64,000 nt of DNA from a bacterium SCSIO 12844 (GCA_024397935.1 CP073743.1:1550001-1614000), one strand, 5' to 3'. Shown: positions 1 to 10,183, numbered from the stretch's first letter. The notes: a model not told the origin generated them from the letters alone. Program-made: numbers and translations.

Positions 1-558
1 AATTGGGAAAAAATTCATTTTTGGTGGGTAGATGAGCGTTGTGTCCCTGAGGATAATTCTGAAAGTAATTATGGCCAAGCAAAAAAACTATTATTATCAC
101 ATCTTGATATAGCAGAAGATCAAATTCATAGGGTGAAGGGTGAATTACCACCACCACAGGCTGCAATCGAATATATTCATGAAATAAAATCACATATTAA
201 CCATTATGATCACAATATTCCTGTATTTGATTTAATTTGGTTAGGCATGGGTGATGATGGACATACTGCATCACTATTTCCTGAATATTTTATATCTTCT
301 GATCAAAATTGGGTTACAGTAGCCAATCATCCACAAACAGGTCAGCTCCGTGTTACTTTGACGTTGCCAGTACTTAATTATGCTAAACAGATTACTTTCA
401 TTGTCACAGGAGCATCTAAAGCAGAGATGCTAAAGACAATTTTCTCAGGTAGTGAAACGTCACTTATTTATCCAGCTGCAAATGTTAAACCAATTAATGG
501 TCATTTAGTATGGTATGTCGATGCAAAAGCAGCTTTAGAGTTAAGTGTTCATTCTTAA
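1..558 (+). CDS. pgl: 6-phosphogluconolactonase, 3' part (5' end outside window)
   Basis: The frame is open from base 1 and reads through a GTG at 133, so this is the end of a gene that starts before the window. The product hydrolyses 6-phosphogluconolactone to 6-phosphogluconate in the oxidative pentose phosphate / Entner-Doudoroff route in the cytoplasm. The visible protein has the family signature WWVDERCVPEDNSESNY near its start and the second conserved block LGMGDDGHTASLFP (about residues 81-94 of the visible part), followed by the usual TLPVLN segment. It stops with TAA at 556-558. About 185 residues are visible, so roughly 40-50 N-terminal residues are missing compared with usual family length. 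Confidence 0.93.
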   Translation, partial: NWEKIHFWWVDERCVPEDNSESNYGQAKKLLLSHLDIAEDQIHRVKGELPPPQAAIEYIHEIKSHINHYDHNIPVFDLIWLGMGDDGHTASLFPEYFISSDQNWVTVANHPQTGQLRVTLTLPVLNYAKQITFIVTGASKAEMLKTIFSGSETSLIYPAANVKPINGHLVWYVDAKAALELSVHS

Positions 559-680
559 TAGTGATAAGTATCATCATAAAATTCTGATTTTTGATAAATA
601 AATATACACTATAGCTTCATAGCATTGCTCATGGTAAATTACTTTTTGGTAAAAGTATTTTATTTGAATGAATAAGGACT

Positions 681-3600
681 ATGACAGAATTTTTTATTAA
701 ACGACCAATTTTTACCTGTTCTATTTTTATTTTACTATTATTAGCAGGCATTTTTGCATATGAAAAGATAGAGCTAAGACAGTATCCAAATATTAGTGGT
801 AGTACGATTATGATTCGTACCACATATCCAGGTGCAAATGCTGATACAATGGAAGCGATGGTAACAACACCAATTGAAACGGCATTACAAGGTATTGATG
901 GGGTAGATTATATGACTTCTTCAAGCTCTTCTGGTGTTAGTGCCATAGTTATTACACTCAATGTTAATGCAGATGAAAATACAGCAGTTACACAAATTGA
1001 AACATCACTTTCAAGTGTTAAATCACAACTGCCAAGTGGTGTAAATGATCCAATTATTAAAGAAGCAGATGCCAGTAGTATTCCAGATTTAATGCTAAGT
1101 TATAGTAGTCAAAAATTATCAGCTGGTGCGATTACAGACTATTTAATGAGGGATTTAGAGCCTGTATTATCTAATATTAATGGTGTTGGCGAAATTCAGA
1201 TTATGGGTAATCGAACCTATGCGATGCGCGTCTGGTTAAATGTCTATAAAATGCGTGCTTATGGTATTACTGCAGTTGATGTAGCTAACGCATTAAGTAC
1301 TGAAAATGTTCAGGCAACCCCTGGTGATATTGATAGAAACTCGCAAGTATTAATTATTGATGCAAAAACAGATAGTCATTCAGCTGAAGACTTTCAAAAT
1401 CTAGTTATTAAAAAGGTAGGTAACACTGTTATTCGATTACAAGATATTAGTGATGTAAAACTAGGTGCTTCTGATACAACTACTTCGATGTATACCAATG
1501 GCATTTCATCGGTTGGCTTAGCTATTACTTATAAAAGTGATGCCAATCCAATTACTTCTGCTGCATTAGTGAAAGAAGCATTGGCAAAAATTCAACTTCC
1601 AAGTGATCTAAAAGTTCAAGTAATAAGAGATAGTTCAACTTATATTAATGCGTCATTAAAAGAGATTGCCGAAACATTAGTCATTACTATTATTGTTGTT
1701 ATGCTGATTATTGTTATGTTCTTGGGTTCATTTAGATTGTCAATTATCCCATTAACAACCATTCCACTATCATTAGCCGGTGCAATACTTATTATGTATT
1801 TCTTAGGCTTTAGTATTAATTTACTAACATTATTAGCTTTTGTTTTAGCAATTGGTTTGGTTGTAGATGATGCCATTGTTGTAATGGAAAATATTCATCG
1901 ACATGTATTAATGGGTAAAGAAATTACTTTTGCTTCTGTAATTGGTGTCAAAGAGTTAGTTATTGCAGTTATTGGTATTACAATTACTTTATTAGCCGTA
2001 TTTGCTCCAATTGGTTTAAATACAGGTATTACAGGTGCATTATTCAAAGAATTTGCATTTACTTTGGCAGGTGCTGTATTAATTTCAGGTTTTGTTGCTT
2101 TATTTTTTACACCAATGTTATGCTCTAAAATTATTACAAAAAAAGAGAATAAATTAACTCAAAAAATTGAACATTTTTTTGATCTTATCAGTATTAAATA
2201 TAAAGCATTATTAAAAGAGATAATTGATTTTAGAAAAACAATATTATTTTTAATTCTCTTGATTCTAACATTAGGGATTTTAGCAATAAGCTTTTTGTCT
2301 GGTAAAAGTGAGCTTGCGCCAAGTGAAGATCAAGGAGCAATTATTGGTATGGCACAAGGTCCAAGTTCGGCATCTTTAAAATATACCCAAAAGTATACTG
2401 ATCGATTAGCGCCAATATTTAAAGATTATACTCAAATTGATAATAGCAGTATCATCAATGGCTTTCCAATGGGGCAGTATTCATCTTTAATTATAATTAA
2501 ACTATTAGATTGGTCAGAACGCGATTTATCTGCTAATCAGTTAATTCAAAGTCTAAATCCTAAAATCAGCGGCATTCCAGGTGTTAATGTTATGTTGAAC
2601 TCACCAGCAGCATTACCAATTTCAAAGGGGACATTTAACTTCCAGTTTGTCGTTAAAACAATGGGTAGTTATAATCAATTAAGTGAGACCGTCAGTAAAA
2701 TGATGCAACAAGCTAGAGATAACCCTGGTATTATGAATACTCAGGTTGATTTGCATATTGATCAGCCAATGACTGTCGTTACAATTAATAAGTTAAAGGC
2801 TAATTATCTTGGCATATCAATGAATGATATAGCGCAAACATTAAGTGTTGCATTTGGTGAACCACAAAGTGATGAGTTTGTATTAGATGGTTATGCTTAT
2901 TATATTATTCCACAAGTGAATGATAATCAGAGAGCTAATCAGAATATTATTAATTTATTAACGGTGAAAACATCTTCTGGTGAAATCATTCCATTATCAA
3001 CAGTTGTCACACTTGAAAATAAAATTACTTCGTCATCTTGGGGGCACTTTCAAGGTCAGCGTTCAGCAACAATTTCGGCACAATTAGCTTCAGGCTATAG
3101 TACTGAGCAAGCATTAACTTATTTTGAGGGCTTATTTAATCAGTATAAACAAGATAATATGGAATATGATATTGCAGGAGAGACCCGCTCATTTGTTGAA
3201 ACACAAGGCAGTATTGCTTTATTATTTGTTTCAGCACTTTTGGTTATCTTTTTAGTACTAGCTGCACAATATGAAAGTTTGAAAGATCCTTTAATTATTA
3301 TGTTTACCGTGCCATTAGCGATTACAAGTGCATTATTAGCACTCTATTTTAGTGGTTATTCATTAAATATTTATACGGAAATTGGTTTAATTACGTTGAT
3401 TGGTTTGATTACTAAACATGGAATATTATTAGTTGATTTTGCTAAGCAATATCAAAGAACGAATCAATCAAGCGTTAATGAAGCAATTATTGAAGCTGCA
3501 AGTATTCGCTTAAAGCCAGTATTAATGACAACTTTAGCAATGGTTTTTGGTAGTGTGCCATTATTATTAGCATCAGGTGCTGGTGCTAATTCAAGAAATC

Positions 3601-3728
3601 AGCTGGGTATGGTAATTGCTGCAGGTATGTTATTTGGTACGTTTTTTACCTTAATCATTTTGCCAACGGTTTATAGTATTGTTAAAAATCTATCATTTAC
3701 AAAATTAAAAAAAGATAAGGAATTATAA
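681..3728 (+). CDS. RND-family efflux transporter permease
   Basis: This inner-membrane proton-driven drug/solute exporter is 1015 aa, the usual size of AcrB/MexF-type HAE-RND pumps. It begins MTEFFIKRPIFT, typical of the family, with a first membrane helix at about 12-30. TM4 carries the proton-relay pair Asp-Asp at about 396-397 in the context GLVVDDAIVVMENIHRH. The partner Lys lies in TM10 (LIGLITKHGILLVDF). Two large periplasmic loops are present. An AAGGA ribosome site precedes the ATG. The adaptor gene follows after 3 nt, the reverse of the common adaptor-permease order. No outer-membrane channel gene is next to it, so a distant TolC-like partner is likely (inference). Substrate unknown. 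Confidence 0.93.
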   Translation: MTEFFIKRPIFTCSIFILLLLAGIFAYEKIELRQYPNISGSTIMIRTTYPGANADTMEAMVTTPIETALQGIDGVDYMTSSSSSGVSAIVITLNVNADENTAVTQIETSLSSVKSQLPSGVNDPIIKEADASSIPDLMLSYSSQKLSAGAITDYLMRDLEPVLSNINGVGEIQIMGNRTYAMRVWLNVYKMRAYGITAVDVANALSTENVQATPGDIDRNSQVLIIDAKTDSHSAEDFQNLVIKKVGNTVIRLQDISDVKLGASDTTTSMYTNGISSVGLAITYKSDANPITSAALVKEALAKIQLPSDLKVQVIRDSSTYINASLKEIAETLVITIIVVMLIIVMFLGSFRLSIIPLTTIPLSLAGAILIMYFLGFSINLLTLLAFVLAIGLVVDDAIVVMENIHRHVLMGKEITFASVIGVKELVIAVIGITITLLAVFAPIGLNTGITGALFKEFAFTLAGAVLISGFVALFFTPMLCSKIITKKENKLTQKIEHFFDLISIKYKALLKEIIDFRKTILFLILLILTLGILAISFLSGKSELAPSEDQGAIIGMAQGPSSASLKYTQKYTDRLAPIFKDYTQIDNSSIINGFPMGQYSSLIIIKLLDWSERDLSANQLIQSLNPKISGIPGVNVMLNSPAALPISKGTFNFQFVVKTMGSYNQLSETVSKMMQQARDNPGIMNTQVDLHIDQPMTVVTINKLKANYLGISMNDIAQTLSVAFGEPQSDEFVLDGYAYYIIPQVNDNQRANQNIINLLTVKTSSGEIIPLSTVVTLENKITSSSWGHFQGQRSATISAQLASGYSTEQALTYFEGLFNQYKQDNMEYDIAGETRSFVETQGSIALLFVSALLVIFLVLAAQYESLKDPLIIMFTVPLAITSALLALYFSGYSLNIYTEIGLITLIGLITKHGILLVDFAKQYQRTNQSSVNEAIIEAASIRLKPVLMTTLAMVFGSVPLLLASGAGANSRNQLGMVIAAGMLFGTFFTLIILPTVYSIVKNLSFTKLKKDKEL

Positions 3729-3731
3729 GTA

Positions 3732-4778
3732 ATGAGTAAGAAGTTACTATCTATACTAGTCATAGCAATTATCTTATTTATTGTGATTGTCGCTTTGATG
3801 TTATATAAAGAAAATCAAACAGCCCCTAAACAGATGAGAGTTCCAACAGTTTCAGTAATGACAGTTAAGTCATCTGACTATACAAATAAAATTAGTGCTT
3901 TAGGTCATGTTGAGTCGATCAATGGTGTAATTTTAAAAGCAACAGCTTCTGGTAGAATTACTAAAGTTAATGTTACTTCAGGTCACTATGTTAAAAAGGG
4001 CGATGTTTTAATTGAAATTGATCCTGATTCTACAATTGCAAGTTTAGAGTCAAATGCGGCACAAACAAAGCTTGATAAAGCAAATTTACAACGAAACCAG
4101 ACACTATATGATAAAAAAGCTGTTTCACAAGAAGAGTTAGATACAGCTCAAGCTACTTATGATAAAGACTTAGCACAGAAAAAAGTCTATTTAGCAGAGT
4201 TAAATGATAAAATTATTCGTGCACCATTTGATGGTAAGCTTGGTGTTGTCCATCCAAAATTAGGCCAATATATTAATACATCGGATGAATTATTTTCATT
4301 GCAAAATTTAAAGCCTATTTATGTTAATTTTGCACTGCCAAGTAAATTACAAAGCCAGGTTAAATTAGATCAGACTGTTGAAGTTACGTTAGATGCTTAT
4401 CAAAATACAATATTTAAAGGTAAGGTAACGGCAATTGATAATATTATTCAAAAAGAATCTAATAGTTTATTAATTCGAGGCCAGTTAGCAAATTCAAAAG
4501 AAGAATTATTACCCGGTGATTTAGTTAATGTAGAATTAATTACTTCAACTGAAAACAATGTGATTATTGTTCCAGCAGAAGCTGTTGTTTATCAAGATGG
4601 AAAGCCCTATGTATTTACGCTAAAAGATAATAAAGTTAGTAAAACCAGTGTTAAGCTTGGTAGGCAAGTAGGTGAAAATAATATTATCATTCAAACAGGG
4701 GTAAAAGCAGGTGAACAAATCGTCTCAGCTGGTGGCAGTAAATTAGCTAGTGGAATGCAGGTTAAAATAGCTGATTAG
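3732..4778 (+). CDS. RND efflux periplasmic adaptor (membrane fusion protein)
   Basis: At 348 aa this has the HlyD/AcrA adaptor architecture. An N-terminal membrane anchor (about 6-25) has no lipobox Cys, so it is a transmembrane rather than lipoprotein anchor. A lipoyl-like half domain (GRITKVNVTSGHYVKKGDVLIEID) is followed by a short alpha-helical hairpin with NLQRNQTLYDKKAVSQEELD, the second lipoyl half (APFDGKLGVVHPKLGQYI), a beta-barrel and a membrane-proximal domain. It sits directly behind the permease and probably bridges it to an outer-membrane channel. It reads AAGGA then ATG, and is clearly translated from the same mRNA. Confidence 0.92.
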   Translation: MSKKLLSILVIAIILFIVIVALMLYKENQTAPKQMRVPTVSVMTVKSSDYTNKISALGHVESINGVILKATASGRITKVNVTSGHYVKKGDVLIEIDPDSTIASLESNAAQTKLDKANLQRNQTLYDKKAVSQEELDTAQATYDKDLAQKKVYLAELNDKIIRAPFDGKLGVVHPKLGQYINTSDELFSLQNLKPIYVNFALPSKLQSQVKLDQTVEVTLDAYQNTIFKGKVTAIDNIIQKESNSLLIRGQLANSKEELLPGDLVNVELITSTENNVIIVPAEAVVYQDGKPYVFTLKDNKVSKTSVKLGRQVGENNIIIQTGVKAGEQIVSAGGSKLASGMQVKIAD

Positions 4779-4813
4779 TTTGAATGTTTGCTTTAATATT
4801 AATATATTAATTT

Positions 4814-5482
4814 TTACATATTCTCACTCATAGCCAAGATTTTATAATTATAAATATTTGGCATGACACCATTATCCCAACCGCCGTGAATAAGGTCATC
4901 AGCTTTTTCTTTTAATGCTGCAGCAACTTGACCATTAAAGTGCTCTTCTCTACCTAAGTTATCAGCAAAAATATCATAAATGGCATAAATCTGATCATTT
5001 AATTTTAAAGCACTCCAAAATAATGTGTTTGGTTCTGTTTGATCAACTAGTTCAGCAGCATTAGTTAGAAGGTCAGTTAGTTCTTGCTCATGGCCTGGGT
5101 TAGCAATTAATATAATGCAAGTTGCTTCAGTAGCAGTAGTTAGTGTTTCGGATAGGCAGCTAGAAAGCACCTCAAAATGATTAACATTTTTTAAAACACC
5201 ATTATCCCAACCATCAATAATTAGTTTTTCTGCATTTTCATGTAACGCTTTAGCAACATCACCATCAAAGTGTGATTGACGTGCTTTTTCATCAGGAAAA
5301 AGATCTAAAATTGCAAATAATTCATCATCTTTTTTAAGTGCAAACCAAAGTTTTGTTTCTGGTTCACTTACTTTAATAAGGTTAGCGCCGCTAGTTAAAA
5401 ATTGAGTTAATTCTTCTGACATGTCTGCATTAGGCTTTAATTCAATTAGTGTTGCAGTATTTATTTTACCATTGACTAACAT
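4814..5482 (-). CDS. Tandem ABM-domain (antibiotic biosynthesis monooxygenase fold) protein
   Basis: The protein is an internal duplication of about 100 residues: TATLIELKPNADMSEELTQ and ATCIILIANPGHEQELTD open the two copies, and both carry a FALKKDDELFAILDLF / SALKLNDQIYAIYDIF strand and end with GWDNGVLKN / GWDNGVMPN. This is the dimeric ferredoxin-like fold of ABM/quinol monooxygenases fused as one chain. An upstream TTG (5494) is in frame, but it lies 1 nt from GGGAG, so the ATG at 5482 is preferred. It is divergent from arsR-arsH across a 40-bp palindrome, suggesting co-regulation by that ArsR. Substrate unknown; reactive-electrophile or quinone detoxification is a guess. Confidence 0.75.
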   Translation of the reverse strand: MLVNGKINTATLIELKPNADMSEELTQFLTSGANLIKVSEPETKLWFALKKDDELFAILDLFPDEKARQSHFDGDVAKALHENAEKLIIDGWDNGVLKNVNHFEVLSSCLSETLTTATEATCIILIANPGHEQELTDLLTNAAELVDQTEPNTLFWSALKLNDQIYAIYDIFADNLGREEHFNGQVAAALKEKADDLIHGGWDNGVMPNIYNYKILAMSENM

Positions 5483-5585
5483 AGTATTTACCAAGCTCCC
5501 ATTTGATATTCACCTAATATTATTTATAGATCATTATATTAAAATTTGTAAGAGTAATTGCTTATAAATTTCTGTTTTAGTGCTA

Positions 5586-5625
5586 ATAATTATTTCAATA
5601 TTTCATGAAATATTGAAATAATTAT
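5586..5625. promoter_or_regulatory. Perfect 40-bp palindrome, probable ArsR-family operator
   Basis: Bases 5586-5605 are the exact reverse complement of 5606-5625, centred on TTTCATGAAA. It lies in the divergent intergenic region between the ABM gene (start 5482) and arsR (start 5688). ArsR-family repressors bind AT-rich inverted repeats in this position, so this is likely the shared operator. It is too AT-rich and badly placed to be a terminator for either gene. Confidence 0.7.
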
Positions 5626-5687
5626 CATATTGTGGTTTAATTATATTAATATCGATTGATCATTAACTGTTTTTTAAGAGGTTAAGT

Positions 5688-5996
5688 ATGAGTATAAATA
5701 CAATTTGTTTACAGTTAGGCGCACTATCACAAGAAGCTAGGCTTGAAGCATTTCAATTTTTAATCCAAGCAGGAGATGAAGGAATTACTGCTGGAAAATT
5801 AAGTGAACTTTTAAATATTTTACATAGTAGTCTTACATTTCATATGGAAAAATTACACAAAGCTAATCTTGTAAGCTCAGAAAAAAAAGGTCGTTATATT
5901 ATTTATAGAGCAAACTTTAACGCAATGAAAAATCTTATTAATTATCTTAGCCATAACTGTTGTGTTGGTATTAAACATATAAAGGAGTACAAATAA
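5688..5996 (+). CDS. arsR: ArsR-family winged-helix transcriptional regulator
   Basis: This 102-aa repressor has the family's usual size. The winged helix spans about residues 10-75: a dimerisation helix ([17 protein letters not shown]), then the recognition helix region [24 protein letters not shown], and a wing with [15 protein letters not shown] Cys pair near the C terminus (HNCCVG) could bind metal or sense thiol stress, but the usual ELCVCDL metal-binding box is absent. The start follows AAGAGG. Its TAA overlaps the ATG of arsH by one base, so the two genes are translationally coupled. It probably represses itself, arsH and the divergent ABM gene through the 5586-5625 palindrome (inference). 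Confidence 0.85.
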   Translation: MSINTICLQLGALSQEARLEAFQFLIQAGDEGITAGKLSELLNILHSSLTFHMEKLHKANLVSSEKKGRYIIYRANFNAMKNLINYLSHNCCVGIKHIKEYK

Positions 5997-6733
5997 TGGC
6001 ATCTAATCATCTACCTAATCATAATGTTGAATATGTACTGACTGAAATTAGAAATAACATTAAAAAAAGAAGTAACCATCCGCCAAGAATATTAATTTTA
6101 TATGGGTCATTACGTAAAAAGTCCTACAGTCGTTTTGCAGCAGAAGAAGCAGCACGTGTTTTAAAGTTTTTTGGTGCTGAAGTTAAGTTTTTTCATCCGC
6201 ATGATTTGCCAATGGCTGACATATCAATTGTACAGTCAAAGGAACATCAAGATCAATTACCAGAAAAAGTTAAACAGCTGCGCCAGTTAGTTAATTGGTC
6301 TGAAGCAATGGTTTGGTCTTCTCCTGAAGTACATGGTGCAATGAGTTCAGTATTCAAAAATCAGATTGACTGGTTACCATTAATTATTGACTCAATTAGA
6401 CCAACGCAAGGAAAAATCTTAGCATTAATGCAAGTCTCAGGTGGTTCGCAATCTTTTAATGCAGTTAATCAAATGAGAGTTCTAGGGCGCTGGATGCGTA
6501 TGTTTACCATACCCAATCAATCCTCAATAGCTCAAGCTTATAAGCAATTTGATAATAATGGATTAATGTTACCATCAAATTATCGTCAACGAATTATTGA
6601 TGTTATGGAAGAGTTATTTAAATTTACTTTATTATTAAGAGACAATATTGAATATTTAACTCAGCGTCATAGTGAAAATGTTTCAAATGAGTTGAAAACT
6701 ATGAGTAATATAAAAAATGTCGTATCATTTTAA
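5996..6733 (+). CDS. arsH: ArsH-type NADPH-dependent FMN reductase
   Basis: This 245-aa flavodoxin-fold protein carries the phosphate-binding loop [21 protein letters not shown] (about 34-54) typical of ArsH. It also has [22 protein letters not shown] (flavin/tetramer contact block) and the C-terminal [26 protein letters not shown] region that separates ArsH from general NADPH:FMN reductases. ArsH proteins oxidise trivalent organoarsenicals and reduce quinones or azo dyes. It is coupled to arsR. No arsenite pump or arsenate reductase is nearby, so a redox-stress rather than inorganic arsenic role is equally likely. Confidence 0.88.
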   Translation: MASNHLPNHNVEYVLTEIRNNIKKRSNHPPRILILYGSLRKKSYSRFAAEEAARVLKFFGAEVKFFHPHDLPMADISIVQSKEHQDQLPEKVKQLRQLVNWSEAMVWSSPEVHGAMSSVFKNQIDWLPLIIDSIRPTQGKILALMQVSGGSQSFNAVNQMRVLGRWMRMFTIPNQSSIAQAYKQFDNNGLMLPSNYRQRIIDVMEELFKFTLLLRDNIEYLTQRHSENVSNELKTMSNIKNVVSF

Positions 6734-6734
6734 G

Positions 6735-7757
6735 TTATTTAAGACTGTGCGCATATTCTTTTTCAATAAATGTCATAATTGGTTTTGGAAATGCATACTT
6801 ACCTAAATCATTTATGTTAATAAATTGATCAGAAACATTATCTTTAATATTACAAGCTTTATAGTATTTGAAATTATAAACTAGTTTGAAATGAGTGAAT
6901 TGATGTGTGAAATCTTCACTAATTTTATATGGTTCTATATCACTTAAATTTGGATAGTCGTTATTATCAGGTAATGACCATAATCCTCCCCAAATGCCTT
7001 GTGAAGGACGTTTTTTTAAAACAATGCTGTTATCAGTTTCTATAACTAAAAAATTAAGTGTTTTTATTGGTTTGGGTTTTTTGATTGCTTTTTTTGGGTA
7101 GTCTAATTGGCTATTATTTTTAAATGATTGACAGAATTGATTAATAGGGCATATCAGACAACTAGGATTATTTTTAGTACATACCAGAGCACCAAGATCC
7201 ATTAACCCTTGATTGTATATGCTAGCATGGTTTTGAGGCATTAACTCTTCAGCATACTGCCAGAGCTGCTTTAATGACTTAGTTTGATTAATTGGTGTTT
7301 TTAGTTCATATACTCTTGCAAATACTCGTTTTACATTACCATCTAATATTGGGTAATTTTTATTAAAACCAAGTGATAGAATAGCGCCTGCAGTAGAGCG
7401 ACCAATACCTGGCAATTGAATAATATTCTCAAATTGGTCAGGAAACTGCGCATTATATTGATTGGAAATTATTTTGGCAGTTTTATGTAAGTTTCTAGCT
7501 CTTGAGTAATAGCCTAAACCAGCCCATAGTTTCATTACTATTTCATCAGAAGCGTATGCTAAGTCAGTAATATTTGGAAATTGTTCAATAAAACTATTAA
7601 AGTAGGGAGTTACTGTTTTAACTTGTGTTTGTTGTAACATGGTTTCAGAAAGCCAAACACGATAAGGCGTAATATTTTTCTGCCATGGTAAATCATGGCG
7701 TCCTTCTTGTTTCTGCCAATGAATAATAGCGTCACTAAAAGTTTTATTAGCTGACAT
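6735..7757 (-). CDS. mutY: A/G-specific adenine DNA glycosylase
   Basis: MutY removes adenine mispaired with 8-oxoguanine. The 340-aa protein has the catalytic Glu in WLSETMLQQTQVKTV (about 31-45), the helix-hairpin-helix LPGIGRSTAGAIL with the following Asp in ILDGNVKRV, and a 4Fe-4S cluster signature C-x6-C-x2-C-x5-C (CTKNNPSCLICPINQFC). A C-terminal MutT-like 8-oxoG recognition domain with RPSQGIWGGLWSLP follows. It ends 1 nt from the convergent arsH stop. It is encoded just downstream of folD on the same strand (8 nt apart). Confidence 0.96.
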   Translation of the reverse strand: MSANKTFSDAIIHWQKQEGRHDLPWQKNITPYRVWLSETMLQQTQVKTVTPYFNSFIEQFPNITDLAYASDEIVMKLWAGLGYYSRARNLHKTAKIISNQYNAQFPDQFENIIQLPGIGRSTAGAILSLGFNKNYPILDGNVKRVFARVYELKTPINQTKSLKQLWQYAEELMPQNHASIYNQGLMDLGALVCTKNNPSCLICPINQFCQSFKNNSQLDYPKKAIKKPKPIKTLNFLVIETDNSIVLKKRPSQGIWGGLWSLPDNNDYPNLSDIEPYKISEDFTHQFTHFKLVYNFKYYKACNIKDNVSDQFININDLGKYAFPKPIMTFIEKEYAHSLK

Positions 7758-7765
7758 AATAAAGT

Positions 7766-8629
7766 TTAATTGGTTTTAGTATGTAGTTTTGATGCGGCAT
7801 AAAGTGTATTATCAAGTAAAGATGCAATAGTCATAGGACCTACACCACCTGGAACAGGTGTTATCCAAGAAGCACGATCTTTTGCAGTATCAAAATCAAC
7901 ATCACCAACTAAATGACCATCAGCAACTCGATTAATACCAACATCAATAACAATTGCGCCTTTTTTAATCCAATCACCTTGAATAAATTTTGGCTTTCCA
8001 ACAGCTGTGACAAGAATGTCAGCTTGAAGAGTATGAAAAGGTAAATTTTCAGTAAAGCGGTGGCAATCAGTGACAGTACAGCCTGCTTGTAATAATTCCA
8101 TTACCATTGGTCGCCCAACAATATTAGAGGCACCAACAACAACAGCATGCAATCCTCTAATATCATGAACAGTTCTATCGAGTAATGTCATAATACCTTT
8201 CGGTGTGCAAGGCCTTAATAATGGGTTTCTAGTCATCAATCTGCCAATATTATAAGGATGGAATCCATCAACATCTTTATCTGGGCGTATTGCTTCGATA
8301 ATCTTTGTATTATCAATATGCTCTGGCAGTGGTAGTTGCACTAGTATACCATCAACGCTAGCATCATTATTTAATTGCTCAATAAGTTCAAGTAATTCAG
8401 TTTCAGAAACTGACTCATTTAAATCATGATTAATAGATTTAAAGCCAACATCTTTGCATGCTTTACGCTTATTTTTAACATAGATTTCACTAGCAGGGTT
8501 ACGGCCAACAATAATAACAGCAAGACCAGGCGGGCGTTTATCATGTTCAATACGTAAATCTACAGCATTTTTAATTTCATTTCTAAGTTGTGTTGCAACT
8601 AATCTGCCATCAATAATTTTAGCACTCAT
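7766..8629 (-). CDS. folD: Bifunctional methylenetetrahydrofolate dehydrogenase / methenyl-THF cyclohydrolase
   Basis: FolD interconverts 5,10-methylene-THF and 10-formyl-THF. All signatures are present: [16 protein letters not shown] with the catalytic Lys, [25 protein letters not shown], the NADP-binding [12 protein letters not shown] and the terminal [17 protein letters not shown]. An in-frame TTG at 8638 is possible, but the ATG at 8629 (287 aa, MSAKIIDG) matches the usual N terminus. It probably shares a transcript with mutY. Together with the glycine cleavage genes elsewhere in the window it feeds the one-carbon pool. Confidence 0.95.
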   Translation of the reverse strand: MSAKIIDGRLVATQLRNEIKNAVDLRIEHDKRPPGLAVIIVGRNPASEIYVKNKRKACKDVGFKSINHDLNESVSETELLELIEQLNNDASVDGILVQLPLPEHIDNTKIIEAIRPDKDVDGFHPYNIGRLMTRNPLLRPCTPKGIMTLLDRTVHDIRGLHAVVVGASNIVGRPMVMELLQAGCTVTDCHRFTENLPFHTLQADILVTAVGKPKFIQGDWIKKGAIVIDVGINRVADGHLVGDVDFDTAKDRASWITPVPGGVGPMTIASLLDNTLYAASKLHTKTN

Positions 8630-8779
8630 AATATTCAATATATTTTTAAATTTTTCGATTTGTTTTGAATTTTAACGATAAGCAGACGATTTGGAAAGTT
8701 ATTTTGTAACAAAACATAATCATGATTATTACTGCTATACTTAATTCAAGGTATTTATAAAGTGAATTTGAGTTGGTAA

Positions 8780-10042
8780 ATGAGTAATATACGATTGGTT
8801 AGTCCATTTATAGTTGCAATACTATTTAGTGGGTTTTCTATATTTTTACAAGTATCGCCAATTTCAACATCTAGCTATTATTCAGATATAATTGGAGAAC
8901 CATTAGAAAGTATCGTTCGTTATACAAGTTTGTATTTTGTTGCTTATGCAATTTTACAAATACCTGTAGGCGTCAGTTTAGATAAGATTGGGGTCTATAT
9001 TTTATTGCCATTAGGGTTATTTATTACCTTTATCAGTTGTATATTACACTGGATTTCCCAAGATGTAGTTATGTTATCTATTTCAAGATTATTAACTGGT
9101 ACAGGGTGTGCTGTTGCATATATTTCAGCTGTGTTTATTGCAGCGAGTACTTTTCAGAAAAAATACCTTGCACTTTGTATTGCAATTATTGAAATAGCGT
9201 CAACAATTGGTGCATTAATTGCAGGGGGGGTATTAGATCATGCAATTAACTATATAGGTTGGGATGCATCAAACATTATTATTATCGTCTTTTCATTAAT
9301 TTTATTTTTAGTTTCAGTTAAATTTGTTTACAAGCAAAAATCTTATTTAAATAATAATAAAACAACAACATCAGAAAAATTAATGCAATCAATTATTAAT
9401 TGTTTTGTATTATTAAAATATAAAAAAATACTCGCCATTGTTATTTATTGTTTTTTAACTTGGATGATTATTATGTCATTTGCCGGGTTTTGGATTAAAA
9501 ATTATTTTATTACAACCCATGAATTTCCATCTTACAAAGCATTATGGCTTTCTCAAATTTATTGGGGAAGTTTTTTATTAGCTAGTTTAATTGTTGGAAA
9601 TTTTGCTAAAAATATGAAAAGCTCTACGTTAATTGTTGTACTGTTAGCATTGTTAAATACCTTATCACTTAGTTATTTTGTAGTGCCTTGGTTATTAAAC
9701 TTTTATACACTATGTATTATATTTATATGTGCTGGTATTGCAGCTTCTGGTATTATTATTGCACTTTCAATGTTGGTATTTATTGTGCCTGAAGAATCTA
9801 AAGGTTCAGCGATTGCCTTAACAAATACTTTTATTGTATTAGGTGGTTTTATAGGGCAAATATTGTTTGGGTACTTAACAGAGGTTAATTATTTTAATAG
9901 CTTTTTAGCGAAGTTAAACCCTGATTCACTTATATATTATGCAGCTATTTTTATGTTACCTACGATGGCTTTAATTTCTTTAGTTATATTTCTTTTGGCA
10001 TTTTATAAATCATTAGTTAAAAAACAGCAAGTAATTTTATGA
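8780..10042 (+). CDS. Major facilitator superfamily transporter
   Basis: A 420-aa integral membrane protein with about 12 hydrophobic helices. The loop after TM2 reads QIPVGVSLDKIG, a variant of the MFS motif A (G-x3-D-x2-G), and TM11 contains LGGFIGQILFGYL. A basic central loop (about 185-205) separates the two halves. The arrangement resembles the phagosomal nutrient transporter (Fpt) type MFS proteins of Francisella and Legionella, but substrate cannot be read from sequence. It is monocistronic, divergent from folD, and ends with TGA. Confidence 0.8.
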   Translation: MSNIRLVSPFIVAILFSGFSIFLQVSPISTSSYYSDIIGEPLESIVRYTSLYFVAYAILQIPVGVSLDKIGVYILLPLGLFITFISCILHWISQDVVMLSISRLLTGTGCAVAYISAVFIAASTFQKKYLALCIAIIEIASTIGALIAGGVLDHAINYIGWDASNIIIIVFSLILFLVSVKFVYKQKSYLNNNKTTTSEKLMQSIINCFVLLKYKKILAIVIYCFLTWMIIMSFAGFWIKNYFITTHEFPSYKALWLSQIYWGSFLLASLIVGNFAKNMKSSTLIVVLLALLNTLSLSYFVVPWLLNFYTLCIIFICAGIAASGIIIALSMLVFIVPEESKGSAIALTNTFIVLGGFIGQILFGYLTEVNYFNSFLAKLNPDSLIYYAAIFMLPTMALISLVIFLLAFYKSLVKKQQVIL

Positions 10043-10183
10043 TTATAAGATTGATTGATAAATTAAATATAAAAAGGATAATCTATTTTTGCTATTTAGT
10101 TGATTTTTTAATAGAATTACAAAATTGTCTAAGTTAAAAGTACTTAAACAGAATTAATTAAATAAATATTAAGAGTTGGCTGT

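Noticed and set aside
1640-1876. Minus-strand ORF inside the RND permease
   Set aside because: Shadow frame of a clearly coding plus-strand gene; no ribosome site or recognisable protein. The same holds for other ORFs opposite or inside rep, gyrA, bamA, accD, xerC, pgi, gcvPA and gcvPB.
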